A stretch of 64,000 nt of DNA from RGIG3159 sp034927685. GTDB lineage: Bacteria; Bacillota; Clostridia; Oscillospirales; Oscillospiraceae. How positions within the stretch are numbered: the first letter of the stretch is position 1; each line of letters starts with the position of its first letter. Below, in pieces: positions 33,396 to 42,090 of this stretch. The notes beneath the pieces are model-generated. The model was not told the DNA's origin. It saw nothing but the letters and a program-made list of their open reading frames with translations, and made no database searches. Both the position numbers and the translations under genes were made by a program. The stretch spans positions 11,124 to 75,123 of the forward strand of contig JAYFPO010000028.1 of NCBI GenBank assembly GCA_034927685.1, given 5' to 3'.

Positions 33396-34847
33396 TTACA
33401 TCCGCGCGACGCGCAGCGCCGCGTCGTAGAGCGCGAGGAATTTTTGATATTTGGCCTCATAGACGGGAAGCCCGCGCGGCTCGTAGCGCCGCGACATGGG
33501 GGCGCAGGCGTCGGCGGCGGCGCGGTAAGACGGGAACCGGCCGTCGGAGACGGCGGCGATCATCGCCGCGCCCAGGCAGGCGGCCTCTTTCTCCGCCGGA
33601 ACCACCACGGGCAGGCCGGTAATGTCGGCCTGTAACTGGCACCAGACAGGGCTTTTCGCGCCGCCGCCGGTGGCGATGATGCGGGAGATCTCAGTGCCCT
33701 TTTGGCGGATGTGGTCGCAGTTTTTCCGCAGCATGTAGGCGACGCCCTCCATGACCGCGCCGGCCATGTCATAGACGTCGTGCTCCTGCCGCAGGCCGAA
33801 AAACACGCCGCTGGCGTCCCGGTCAAACTCCGGCGCGTTGGTCCCCACCAGGTAGGGCAAAAACAGCAGGGACCCGGGCAGCGCCCGCGTCAGCAGCACC
33901 CGGTTCATCTCGTCGTAGCCGATGTCCCCCATGCAGGTCCGGCGGAACCACTCCAGGCTGACGCCGCCGCTCTCGGCGACCGGCAGCATGACGTGCGTAT
34001 CCGGCAGAAAGCCGTAGTGCATGGCAATGCCGGAATTTCGCGGCGCAGGCTCCGCTGCCATGGCCGTCAGCGCCATGACGGTGCCGGTGGAGAGCGTCAC
34101 GCCGCCCGGCGAGACGTTGCCGGTGCCGATCATCCCGGCAAAGTGGTCCAGCGTGCCGATGTTGACGGCCACGTCCGTGCCGAGGCCCATCGCGGCCGCC
34201 ATGGCCGGGGTCAGGCGCCCGACCGCGGTGCACGGCTCCGCCAGCGGCGGAAGCCGGTCCTCCGGGATGCCGACGGCGTCCAGCATCTCCCGCCAGTAGC
34301 GCTTTTGATAGATGTCGAAGTAGAAGGTGAAGGTGGCGATGGACATATCGGCCGCCATCACGCCGGTCAGCTTGTAGACGATGTAGTCCTTCAGCAGCAG
34401 AAACGCCGCGGTCTTTTGGAAGACGTCCGGGCGGTTGCGCCGGAGCCAGAGAATCTTCGTGGCGGGCCAGGTCGGCAGCACAGCCTGCTGGCCGGTGACC
34501 CGCTCGCACTCGTCCGCCGGGAACCGCGCCGCCAGCTCGGCGCACTCCGCCTGCGACCGCTCGTCCATCCACGAGATGGCGTTCATCAGGGCGTTTCCGT
34601 CCCGGTCGACGCAGACCAGCGACTCGGCCTGCCCGGTGAAGGCGATCTGCCGGACGCCGGAAAGACCCCGCGCCATGCGCCCCAGCAGGGCGGTCAGGTC
34701 CGCGCAGTATCGCGCCGCGTCGAACTCTACAAAGCCGTTTTCGCGCAAATAGGAGACCGGCATACTCTGCCGGTCGATCAGACGCAGGTCGCCGTCATAG
34801 ACGGCTGCCTTGATGTTGGTGGTGCCGAGATCCACGCCAATGTACAT
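33396..34847 (-). CDS. FGGY-family carbohydrate kinase (xylulokinase-like)
   Basis: 483 residues, ATG at 34847 with AAGGAGGAACCCT upstream. The phosphate-binding start YIGVDLGTTNIKAAVYD, the substrate region NAISWMDERSQ, the LSTGTVMAL turn and the adenosine motif IIATGGGAKSPVWCQLQADI are those of FGGY kinases, closest in style to xylulokinases. It phosphorylates a sugar or keto-sugar with ATP in the cytoplasm. Upstream lies the isomerase-like gene, so isomerise-then-phosphorylate is the likely order. The sugar (xylose-, fucose- or polyol-like) cannot be fixed. Confidence 0.93.
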   Translation of the reverse strand: MYIGVDLGTTNIKAAVYDGDLRLIDRQSMPVSYLRENGFVEFDAARYCADLTALLGRMARGLSGVRQIAFTGQAESLVCVDRDGNALMNAISWMDERSQAECAELAARFPADECERVTGQQAVLPTWPATKILWLRRNRPDVFQKTAAFLLLKDYIVYKLTGVMAADMSIATFTFYFDIYQKRYWREMLDAVGIPEDRLPPLAEPCTAVGRLTPAMAAAMGLGTDVAVNIGTLDHFAGMIGTGNVSPGGVTLSTGTVMALTAMAAEPAPRNSGIAMHYGFLPDTHVMLPVAESGGVSLEWFRRTCMGDIGYDEMNRVLLTRALPGSLLFLPYLVGTNAPEFDRDASGVFFGLRQEHDVYDMAGAVMEGVAYMLRKNCDHIRQKGTEISRIIATGGGAKSPVWCQLQADITGLPVVVPAEKEAACLGAAMIAAVSDGRFPSYRAAADACAPMSRRYEPRGLPVYEAKYQKFLALYDAALRVARM

Positions 34848-34860
34848 AGGGTTCCTCCTT

Positions 34861-34901
34861 AAAAAAGGGCCTGCCGCAAAATCGGGTTTTGCGGCAGGCC
34901 C
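34861..34901 (-). terminator. Terminator/attenuator hairpin between isomerase and kinase
   Basis: On the minus strand GGGCCTGCCGCAAAA, a 5-base loop and the exact complement, followed by TTTTTT, which runs straight into the AAGGAGG ribosome binding site of the kinase. It is a strong intrinsic terminator placed inside the operon, so the kinase gets less transcript than the isomerase unless read-through is controlled. Confidence 0.8.
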
Positions 34902-34910
34902 CGGTTGATT

Positions 34911-36272
34911 CTACAGGACAAGCTCGATCCCTGTGAGCTGACAGAAGTCCCGGACGGCCTCCGTATGGTCGCCGTAGGCGACGATGGCGTGCTGGCAGGA
35001 GACGTTCTGCGCGAACTCCTCGACGGTGCAGGAGTCGGGAAACACCTCAAGGCTGGGGAGCTGCGGCGCGGGATCGTCCCAGCCGCACTCGTTCCACGGC
35101 GCGGGCGTTTTGGCCTCCCCGGTGTAGAGATGCAGCTTATAGTTTCCGTTGAGATAGAGGAGCCGGACGCAGGTGACATAGCCGGTTTTGACCTTCGAGA
35201 CGTTCAGCAGGGAGGCGCTCAGCAGGCCGAACGCGGCGGGCAGCACGGTGACGTCGCCCTGGGTGGCGGCCTTGGGCACAAAGTCCGGCGCGCCAAGCAG
35301 CATACTCTTCTCAAAGAATTCGTAGTACTCCAGATAGGGGACAATCTGGCCGGTCAGATATTTCATGATGAGCTGCGTGACCGCGCCCATGACGTCGTTT
35401 TCGGGGATGGTCAGCACGCCGTAGTAGTGCTCCAGCAGCATGAACACCATGGCCGGCGGGAAGTCCAGCAGTTTTTTCATGCCATCCACGTCGATCAGCG
35501 TGACGGCTTCCCAGCCGCGTTCCACAATCTTTTTGCCGATGGCCAGTGCATACTTGACGCCGCTCTCTATGATGCTGTCGTCGCAGGGCTTTTGGAGCAC
35601 CCAGTGTTCCCGGATGAACCGGACGCCGGCCGCGACCTCGGCGGGGTCCAGTGTTTCCACATTCCGGACCATCTCCAGCATCTCAAACGGCTCGACCTCG
35701 ACGCCGATTTTGCCGCGCATGGAAGCGCCCTCGAATTGCGTGCCGTAGAGCAGCATATCGCGGTAGCCCATGGTGCCGACCCGGGCGGTGCGCAGGCAGG
35801 CCCGCGCGTGGCAGGCGCGGAGGTAGGCGTCGATTCTGTCCATCGGAAGCGGCCTTCCGACCACGCTGTAGACGAACTTGAAGGTGTAGCCGAGCGCTTC
35901 CAGGGCAGGACGGATGGCGGCGGTGCCTGCCTGGTCGGCGGTGGTGACCAGACGGCCGCGTTCATACCAGCCGCGGAGGCCCCAGAGCAGCATGGGAATG
36001 TGGCGGAAGCGATCCGTGACGCGGATCACGGCATGGGTCGGAATCCAGCCGGCCACGCAGAGAATGAGACATTCCATTTGGAACGGCAGCAGCTTCTCCA
36101 CGGCGGCGTCCGCCGTCCGATAGTCGGCATCGTCGATGACGATGCCGGCGTCCAGCAGCTCAAGATCCAGCTCCGCCAGGGCGGCGGCGGCCTCGTCATG
36201 CTTTAGCTGCAGGCGTTCAAATGGCGTGTTGACTTCGCCGAAACAAAGAAATCCGACCTTTTTTCTCATCAT
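34911..36272 (-). CDS. L-fucose/L-arabinose isomerase-like protein
   Basis: 453 residues. I start it at the ATG whose complement ends at 36272 (MMRKKVGF), 6 bases after AGGAG; a longer start at 36290 lies before that site. Landmarks of the fucose/arabinose isomerase family include LWGLRGWYERGRLVTTADQAGTAAI and RTARVGTMGYRDMLLYG as blocks, VDGMKKLLDFPPAMVF, and a C-terminal segment where the metal ligands sit in true isomerases (NVSCQHAIVAYGDH). It is shorter than FucI (about 590) and is one of the reduced family members often found next to FGGY kinases. The role is likely aldose-ketose isomerisation; the substrate is unclear. Confidence 0.8.
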   Translation of the reverse strand: MMRKKVGFLCFGEVNTPFERLQLKHDEAAAALAELDLELLDAGIVIDDADYRTADAAVEKLLPFQMECLILCVAGWIPTHAVIRVTDRFRHIPMLLWGLRGWYERGRLVTTADQAGTAAIRPALEALGYTFKFVYSVVGRPLPMDRIDAYLRACHARACLRTARVGTMGYRDMLLYGTQFEGASMRGKIGVEVEPFEMLEMVRNVETLDPAEVAAGVRFIREHWVLQKPCDDSIIESGVKYALAIGKKIVERGWEAVTLIDVDGMKKLLDFPPAMVFMLLEHYYGVLTIPENDVMGAVTQLIMKYLTGQIVPYLEYYEFFEKSMLLGAPDFVPKAATQGDVTVLPAAFGLLSASLLNVSKVKTGYVTCVRLLYLNGNYKLHLYTGEAKTPAPWNECGWDDPAPQLPSLEVFPDSCTVEEFAQNVSCQHAIVAYGDHTEAVRDFCQLTGIELVL

Positions 36273-36420
36273 AGTGTTCTCCTGTACCATTGATATCGCG
36301 CCCGTGCCGGGCGGCGGCGCTTCCTTCTCCTGTTATAGTTCCACAGACCGGGCGAAAAGTCAATGCCGCATCCTCCGAAAAACAGCGCAAAAGAGCGCAA
36401 CTGGGGCAGGGGGGTTCCCG

Positions 36421-37410
36421 CTATGTGGTCTTGCGCACCACCAGCTTGGGCCGGAGCGCGATCTGCTGGCGGGAGCTGAGGCGGTTATTCTCGCGCTTCG
36501 TCAGCACGTTGATGGCAATGGAGATCATGTCGTCATAGGGGTTGGCGATGGTCGTGATGCCGCCCTCCACATAGCGGGAGACGGAAATATTGTCGAAGCC
36601 GACGATGGCCATGTCCTCGGGGATGCGCAGGCCGCTCTCCCGCAGCGCGTGGATGGCGCCGATGGCCATCTGGTCATAGCTGCAAAATACGGCGTCCGGC
36701 GGCTTTGGCAGCGCCAGCAGCTCCTTCATGCGCAGATAGCCGCCCGCCTCGGCCCGCTCCTGCCCGGTGCAGATGAACTGCGCGTCCGGCTCGAGGTTCT
36801 GAAACTTCATCGCCTGCTTGAACACGGTCAGGCGGTTGACGGTCATCTTCTCGCCGATGAAGCCGATATGCTGGTAGCCCCGCTCCTGCAAATGCTGCAC
36901 AGCCATGACGATGCCGCTGTATTCGTCCAGATGGATGCAGTCGAAGTCCAGCATGGGGTAGTACTTCGAGGTAATCAGAATGACGGGGAGGCGGCTGCGC
37001 CGGATGGTCCGGACGATCCGCTCGGACATGACCTCCTCGTCGTCCATGACAATCAGCAGGCATTTGACGCGAATCCTGTGCATGCAGTTGATGGCGTCCA
37101 CCATTTCACCCGCCTGGAAGCCGGTGACTTTGATGACCGTGGAATAGCCTTTCGCGGCCAGCATATCCTTGCTCATATGGACAATTTTCGCGTAGTATTC
37201 CGAGATCACCTCCGGCACGATGATGCCGGCGGTATTCCACTCGGGCGTGGTCCTGCCGCCGCGGCCACGGAGGGCATAGCCCAGATCCTGGGCCGTCAGC
37301 CGGACCTTTTCTTTCATTTCTCCGCTGATTTCGTCGCTGTCGTTCAGCGCCCGGGACACGGTGGAAACGCTGACGCCGAGCTGCTTCGCAATGTCTTTCA
37401 AATTTGCCAT
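36421..37410 (-). CDS. LacI-family transcriptional regulator 2
   Basis: 329 residues from ATG at 37410 with AGAAAGGCGG upstream. HTH ANLKDIAKQLGVSVSTVSRAL and hinge ISGEMKEKVRLTAQDLGY, then the effector domain (CIHLDEYSGIVMAVQHL, DAVFCSYDQMAIGAIHAL, IVGFDNISVSRYVEGGITTI). It is the first gene of the minus-strand sugar locus and probably represses it. TTGCGC half-sites lie both in its own promoter region and upstream of the isomerase. Confidence 0.94.
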   Translation of the reverse strand: MANLKDIAKQLGVSVSTVSRALNDSDEISGEMKEKVRLTAQDLGYALRGRGGRTTPEWNTAGIIVPEVISEYYAKIVHMSKDMLAAKGYSTVIKVTGFQAGEMVDAINCMHRIRVKCLLIVMDDEEVMSERIVRTIRRSRLPVILITSKYYPMLDFDCIHLDEYSGIVMAVQHLQERGYQHIGFIGEKMTVNRLTVFKQAMKFQNLEPDAQFICTGQERAEAGGYLRMKELLALPKPPDAVFCSYDQMAIGAIHALRESGLRIPEDMAIVGFDNISVSRYVEGGITTIANPYDDMISIAINVLTKRENNRLSSRQQIALRPKLVVRKTT

Positions 37411-37437
37411 CTCTGCCGCACCGCCTTTCTGCCCCTC

Positions 37438-37466
37438 AGTATACCATAAGCGCAATTATCATGCAA
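37438..37466 (-). promoter_or_regulatory. Sigma-A promoter of LacI regulator 2
   Basis: On the minus strand TTGCAT (37466-37461), a 17-base spacer and TATACT (37443-37438). A GCGCAA...TTGCGC inverted repeat with AATTA...TAATT inside (about 37451-37485) overlaps the -35 and may be an autoregulatory operator. Confidence 0.75.
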
Positions 37467-37502
37467 TTAGTAATTCCGTTGCGCCGCGGACTTTTTCGGG
37501 GG

Positions 37503-37531
37503 TTTCTATTTGCGGGGAGATGGTGTAAAAT
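37503..37531 (+). promoter_or_regulatory. Probable promoter of the MATE gene
   Basis: TTTCTA (37503-37508), 17 bases, TAAAAT (37526-37531). The -10 is good and the -35 weak. It faces away from the LacI promoter. Confidence 0.55.
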
Positions 37532-37575
37532 AGAGAAACGTCCCGGAAGGGGCAGAAAGCATTGGAGGTGACGTC

Positions 37576-38943
37576 ATGGCGTCTGTGCTCAGGCAAACGG
37601 ACACCGATATGACAAGCGGCGGCATTGTGCGGCAGCTGATCGTATTTGCCATGCCGCTGCTGATCGGCAATATTTTTCAGCAGCTCTATAACACGGTGGA
37701 CAGCGTGGTCGTCGGCAACTACGTCGGCAAGGAGGCGCTGGCGGCCGTGGGCAGCGTCGCGCCGATCATCAATATGCTGATCGGCCTGTTTTCCGGTCTG
37801 GCGGCCGGCGCGGGCGTGGTGATTTCGCAGTACTACGGCGCGCACGACGACCGCCGCGTCCACGACGCGGTCCACACCACCATGGCCCTGACGCTGGTGC
37901 TCTGCGTGGTGCTGTCGGTGATCGGCGTGTGGATCGTCCCCGCGACACTGCGGATGATGGACACGCCGGAGGACGTGTTCGCGATGGCCTCGGAGTACCT
38001 CACCATCTATTTTGAGGGTTTGGCCGGGCTGCTGCTCTACAATATCGGCGCGGGCATTTTGCGGGCCGTGGGGGATTCCCGGCGGCCGCTTTATTTTTTG
38101 ATCTTCTCCGCCCTGACCAATACGGGGCTGGATCTGCTCTTCGTCACGCAGTTTCATATGGGCGTCGCGGGCGTGGCCATTGCCACGGTCGTCGCCCAGG
38201 TGCTCTCGGCGATTCTGGTGCTGGTGGTGCTGACCGCGAGCCGCAGCTCCTATCGGATCATCTGGCGGGATGTCCGCTTTGACGGTCGGATGCTGCGGCA
38301 GACCTGCCGGATCGGGATGCCTTCGGCGATTCAGATGGCCGTTACGTCCTTTTCAAACATCTTTGTGCAGGCCTATATCAACCGGTTCGGCTCCGCCTGC
38401 ATGGCGGGCTGGACCTCCTACGGCAAGATCGACGCCTTTGCGCTGCTGCCGATGATGACGGTCTCCATGGCGGCGACCACATTCGTGGGGCAGAACCTCG
38501 GCGCAGGCAACGAGGAGCGCGCGCACAGCGGCACAAAGTGGTCCCTGCGGCTGGCCATCGGCATCACGGCGGTGATTCTGGTGCCCGTCATGGTGTTCGC
38601 GCCGCAGATGATCGGCGCGTTCAACCGGGAGCCGGAGGTGCTGCACTACGGCACGCTGTTCGTGCGCGTCATTTCGCCGTTTTACCTGCTGTGCGCCGTG
38701 AACCAGGTTCTGGCCGGGTCCCTGCGCGGCGCCGGCGACACGAAGATCCCCATGTACATTATGCTTGGCTCTTTTGTGGTCTTCCGCCAGATCTATCTGA
38801 TTGTGACCTACCGGCTGTTCGGCACGATCCTGCCGGTGGCGCTGGGGTATCCGGTGGGCTGGGTGCTCTGCAGCATTCTGATTCTGATCTACTACCGGCG
38901 GGGCAACTGGGTCCGGCACGGCGTCGTGGACGCGCGGACCTGA
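37576..38943 (+). CDS. MATE-family multidrug/Na+-coupled efflux transporter
   Basis: 455 residues, ATG 37576 after TTGGAGGTG. The N-terminus TSGGIVRQLIVFAMPLLIGNIFQQLYNTVDSVVVGNYVG is the MATE signature and twelve hydrophobic helices in two halves follow; the second half starts near RMLRQTCRIGMPSAIQM. Of the DinF/NorM-like clostridial branch. It exports cationic compounds using a sodium or proton gradient. Monocistronic, with a large inverted repeat downstream. Confidence 0.95.
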   Translation: MASVLRQTDTDMTSGGIVRQLIVFAMPLLIGNIFQQLYNTVDSVVVGNYVGKEALAAVGSVAPIINMLIGLFSGLAAGAGVVISQYYGAHDDRRVHDAVHTTMALTLVLCVVLSVIGVWIVPATLRMMDTPEDVFAMASEYLTIYFEGLAGLLLYNIGAGILRAVGDSRRPLYFLIFSALTNTGLDLLFVTQFHMGVAGVAIATVVAQVLSAILVLVVLTASRSSYRIIWRDVRFDGRMLRQTCRIGMPSAIQMAVTSFSNIFVQAYINRFGSACMAGWTSYGKIDAFALLPMMTVSMAATTFVGQNLGAGNEERAHSGTKWSLRLAIGITAVILVPVMVFAPQMIGAFNREPEVLHYGTLFVRVISPFYLLCAVNQVLAGSLRGAGDTKIPMYIMLGSFVVFRQIYLIVTYRLFGTILPVALGYPVGWVLCSILILIYYRRGNWVRHGVVDART

Positions 38944-38976
38944 GAATTTCTGGGAGCGCCGAAGGGCCGAATCATA

Positions 38977-39036
38977 AGCGGAAGCGCGCGTTCCAGAAAG
39001 CCGGCAACCCGGTTTTATGGAACGCGCGCTTCCGCT
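38977..39036. repeat. 19-bp perfect inverted repeat between MATE and trkH
   Basis: AGCGGAAGCGCGCGTTCCA (38977-38995) and its exact complement (39018-39036) around a 22-base loop. Two smaller stems follow (GCCGCCGGC around 39044-39064; TGCCGCCCTC/GAGGGCGGCA around 39078-39101). It lacks T-runs on either strand but sits between converging genes and may act as a bidirectional terminator. Confidence 0.7.
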
Positions 39037-39111
39037 GCGTTTGCCGCCGGCTTGCCGGCGGCAGGCAGGTTGCGTTCTGCCGCCCTCTGAGGAGGGCGGC
39101 ATCGGCGCACG

Positions 39112-40566
39112 TTAACGCCGCTTCCAGGCGCTTCCGGAGAACAGCGCCAGAATGGGGTAGATCTCCAGCCGGCCGGCCAGCATGTCCAGCGTCAGCACCA
39201 GCTTCGACAGCACGCCGTAAGTGCCGTAGTTGCTGATGGGGCCGACGGCCTCCAGGCCGGGGCCGATGTTGTTGAAGCAGGCGAGCACCGCGGCAAAGTT
39301 CGTGGTGAGGGAGAAGTCCTCCAGGCACAGCACAAGAAAGCTGAGCGTCACGATCACCACATACGCGGCCAGATAGGCGCTGGTGTTGGTGAGAATCCGC
39401 TCGTCGACGACCCGCCCGTTCAGCCGGACCACCTGCACCTTTTGCGGATGCAGCGCCTGCTGGACGTTGCGCCGCAGGGTCTTGAACAGAAGAACGAGAC
39501 GGCCGCATTTGATGCCGCCGCCCGTGCTCCCGCCGCAGGCGCCAACGACCATCAGCGTCAGCAGGATGGCCTTGGAAAAGGTCGGCCACAGATCAAAATC
39601 CACGGTGGCGTAGCCGGTTGTGGTCATGATGCTGGACACCTGAAAGGCCGCGTGGTGCAGGGAAGCGCCGATCGTTTCAAAGTCGGCGCGGATATTGATG
39701 GCGATCAGCAGGGTTGAGGCGGCCGCAATGCCCAGATACAGCCGCAGCTCCTCGTCGCGCAGCACGCTCCTGACGCGGCGGCACAGCAGCAGATAGTAGC
39801 AGCTGAAATTCACGCCGAACAGCAGCATGAATACGGTACAGACGGTCTGCAGGTAGGGACTGTAGCCGGCGAGGCTGTCGTTCTTGACGCTGAAGCCGCC
39901 GGTACCGGCGCAGCCGAAGGCTGTGCAGAGGGATTCAAACAGCGACATCCGCCCGGCAACCAGAAACAGGACGTTGAGAATGGTCAGGACGAGATAGATC
40001 AGGTAGAGAATGGCCGCGGTTCGCTTCATCCGGGGCACGAGCTTGCCGACATCCGGGCCGGGGCTTTCGGCGCGGAGCAGATGCAGCGTGTAGCCGCCGC
40101 CGCGGCCGCTGTCCGGCATGACCGCCAGCACAAAGACCAGCACGCCCATGCCGCCCAGCCAATGGCTGAAGCTGCGCCAGAAGAGGATGCCGCGCGGCAG
40201 ATGCTCGACCTCCGGCAGGATGGAGGCGCCGGTGGTGGTGAAGCCGGAGACAATCTCAAACAGCGCGTCGATGTAGTTGGGGATGGCGCCGGAGAGCACG
40301 AAGGGCAGGCAGCCCAGCAGGCTCATGGCAATCCAGCCGAAGCCCACGCAGAACATCCCGTCGCGGGCGTAGAAGTTCTTTTCCGCGCGGCGGCAGAGGG
40401 CGTAGAGCAGCAGCGCCGAAAGCGCGATGATCCCCATGGACACGGCAAAGGCGCTGGCCGCCGCGCCGTCGCCGTCGGCGAGGCAGAGCAGAAACGCCGG
40501 GATCATGAAAATCGCTTCCACCGCCAGAACCAGAGCGAGGATGCGCCCGATCATTTTATAGTTCAT
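39112..40566 (-). CDS. Trk-type potassium uptake protein TrkH/KtrB
   Basis: 484 residues from ATG at 40566 (MNYKMIGRILA). The four pore loops with their glycines can be seen: SGFTTTGASIL, GCAGTGGFSV, MTTTGYATVD, and GACGGSTGGGIKCGRL in the last. It is an inner-membrane K+ channel-like transporter that needs a TrkA subunit, encoded 14 bases upstream in the same operon. Length and order are as in clostridial Trk systems. Confidence 0.95.
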   Translation of the reverse strand: MNYKMIGRILALVLAVEAIFMIPAFLLCLADGDGAAASAFAVSMGIIALSALLLYALCRRAEKNFYARDGMFCVGFGWIAMSLLGCLPFVLSGAIPNYIDALFEIVSGFTTTGASILPEVEHLPRGILFWRSFSHWLGGMGVLVFVLAVMPDSGRGGGYTLHLLRAESPGPDVGKLVPRMKRTAAILYLIYLVLTILNVLFLVAGRMSLFESLCTAFGCAGTGGFSVKNDSLAGYSPYLQTVCTVFMLLFGVNFSCYYLLLCRRVRSVLRDEELRLYLGIAAASTLLIAINIRADFETIGASLHHAAFQVSSIMTTTGYATVDFDLWPTFSKAILLTLMVVGACGGSTGGGIKCGRLVLLFKTLRRNVQQALHPQKVQVVRLNGRVVDERILTNTSAYLAAYVVIVTLSFLVLCLEDFSLTTNFAAVLACFNNIGPGLEAVGPISNYGTYGVLSKLVLTLDMLAGRLEIYPILALFSGSAWKRR

Positions 40567-40580
40567 GTTCAGGCCCCCGG

Positions 40581-41939
40581 TCACGCAAAAATGTCGTTCA
40601 TCTGGTTGAGCACGGTGTCGTTGCTCGTCACCACGATGACGGTGTCGCCGGGGACGAAGCGGGAATCGCCGTTGGGGATTTCGGTGCTTCTGCCGCGGGT
40701 GATGCAGGCGATCAGCACGTTGCGCCGGAGCTTCAGCGCCTTGAGCGGCTCGCCGCAGTGCTGCGTGTGCTTGTCGACCAGGAATTCGGTGGCCTCGGCC
40801 CGGCCGTCGGCGATGGAATGGACCGTCACCGCGGCGCCGGTCTGGTTCCGCATAGCCCGGACATAGCGCACAATGGTGCTGCAGCACAGCTCTTTGGGGC
40901 AGACCACGCTGCCCAGCGGCAGACTGTCGATGACGTCGACGTTCTCCACGCGGCCCAGCTTGGTGATAACCAGGGGGACGCCGCGGCGGCGGGCGCACAG
41001 CGAGAGAATCATGTTGAGCTCGTCGAGGCCGGTCAGGGTCACGATGGCGTCGCACTGGGCAATGCCCTCGCTCTCCAGCAGGGCCATGTTGCTGGCGTCG
41101 CCGTGAATAATGCCGGCCTGCGGCAGCAGCCCGGCGAGCTGCCGGCAGCGGTTCGGGTCCTGCTCGATGATATGTACGCCCATGCCGCTCTGGAGCAGCC
41201 GCTGGGCCAGATAATAGCTGACGCGGCCGCCGCCGGCCAGCAGTACGCGGCTGACCTTATGGGTGATGACGCCGAGGCTCTTGAGCAGGGTGTTCAGCTC
41301 TCTGGGAGAGGCCGTCACGAAGATACGGTCGCCCTCCCGGAGGACAAAGCTGCCGTCCGGCGCGACAGCGGCGCCGTCGCGCAGCACCGTACAGACCAGC
41401 ACCTTGCAGTGGACAATCCCGTCCAGCTCGCGCAGGGCGATGTCGCACAGCTTGCTCTGCGCGTCCACCCGCAGCTCCACAATTTCCACGCGGCCCTTGG
41501 CGAAGGTCTCGCGTTTGAGAAAACCCGGATACTTCAGCAGCCGTTCGATCTCCGCAGCCGCCTGTTTTTCCGGGTTCACCGTCATGGACAGCGCAAACAC
41601 ATTCCGCATCCCGTAGATCTGGTCGGTATATTCGGGATTCCGAATCCGTGCGATGGTGTGGATGTTGGGATTCATCGCGTGCGCGGTGGTGCAGCACAGC
41701 AGGTTGATCTCGTCGGCGCTGGTGGCCGCAATCAGCAGATCCGCGTGCTCCGCGCCGGCCTGGTGCAGCGTCCGCATGGAAGCGCAGTTGCCCTGGACCG
41801 ACAATACGTCGTAGCGGCCCAATGTGTTCTCCAGCACTTGCTGGTTGGAGTCGATCAGGGTCAGGTCATAGCCCTCCGCGGACAATTGCCGCGTCAGGGT
41901 CGCGCCGACCTTGCCGTCTCCCGCAATCAGGATTTTCAC
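40581..41939 (-). CDS. trkA: Trk system potassium uptake regulator TrkA
   Basis: 452 residues, a tandem RCK protein. The first Rossmann motif is ILIAGDGKVGATLTRQL with acidic LTLIDSN, the second VLLAGGGRVSYYLAQRL with VHIIEQD, each followed by an RCK_C part (LCDIALRELDGIVHCKVLV and a matching end). It forms the cytoplasmic NAD(H)/ATP-gated ring on TrkH. The first gene of a two-gene trkA-trkH operon. Confidence 0.94.
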   Translation of the reverse strand: MKILIAGDGKVGATLTRQLSAEGYDLTLIDSNQQVLENTLGRYDVLSVQGNCASMRTLHQAGAEHADLLIAATSADEINLLCCTTAHAMNPNIHTIARIRNPEYTDQIYGMRNVFALSMTVNPEKQAAAEIERLLKYPGFLKRETFAKGRVEIVELRVDAQSKLCDIALRELDGIVHCKVLVCTVLRDGAAVAPDGSFVLREGDRIFVTASPRELNTLLKSLGVITHKVSRVLLAGGGRVSYYLAQRLLQSGMGVHIIEQDPNRCRQLAGLLPQAGIIHGDASNMALLESEGIAQCDAIVTLTGLDELNMILSLCARRRGVPLVITKLGRVENVDVIDSLPLGSVVCPKELCCSTIVRYVRAMRNQTGAAVTVHSIADGRAEATEFLVDKHTQHCGEPLKALKLRRNVLIACITRGRSTEIPNGDSRFVPGDTVIVVTSNDTVLNQMNDIFA

Positions 41940-42008
41940 GGTTCTCTCTCTCCGTTCTTCGTTTTTTTAGCGCCGAATGGAGCGCATGCGTTTCGGGCAG
42001 ACGCAAAC

Positions 42009-42042
42009 AGGGCGCGCCGCAGATTGTGATGCGGCGCGCCCT
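42009..42042 (-). terminator. Hairpin terminator after the NYN-domain gene
   Basis: AGGGCGCGCCGCA, an 8-base loop and the exact complement, with a further ACGCA/TGCGT outer stem, about 50 bases past the stop of the gene at 42091. The T-run on the minus strand is weak (TGTTTGCG). Confidence 0.6.
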
Positions 42043-42090
42043 GCGGGTGCGTTTAAGAATCGGCCGTGTCCGCGCGGACACGCGCCCGGA

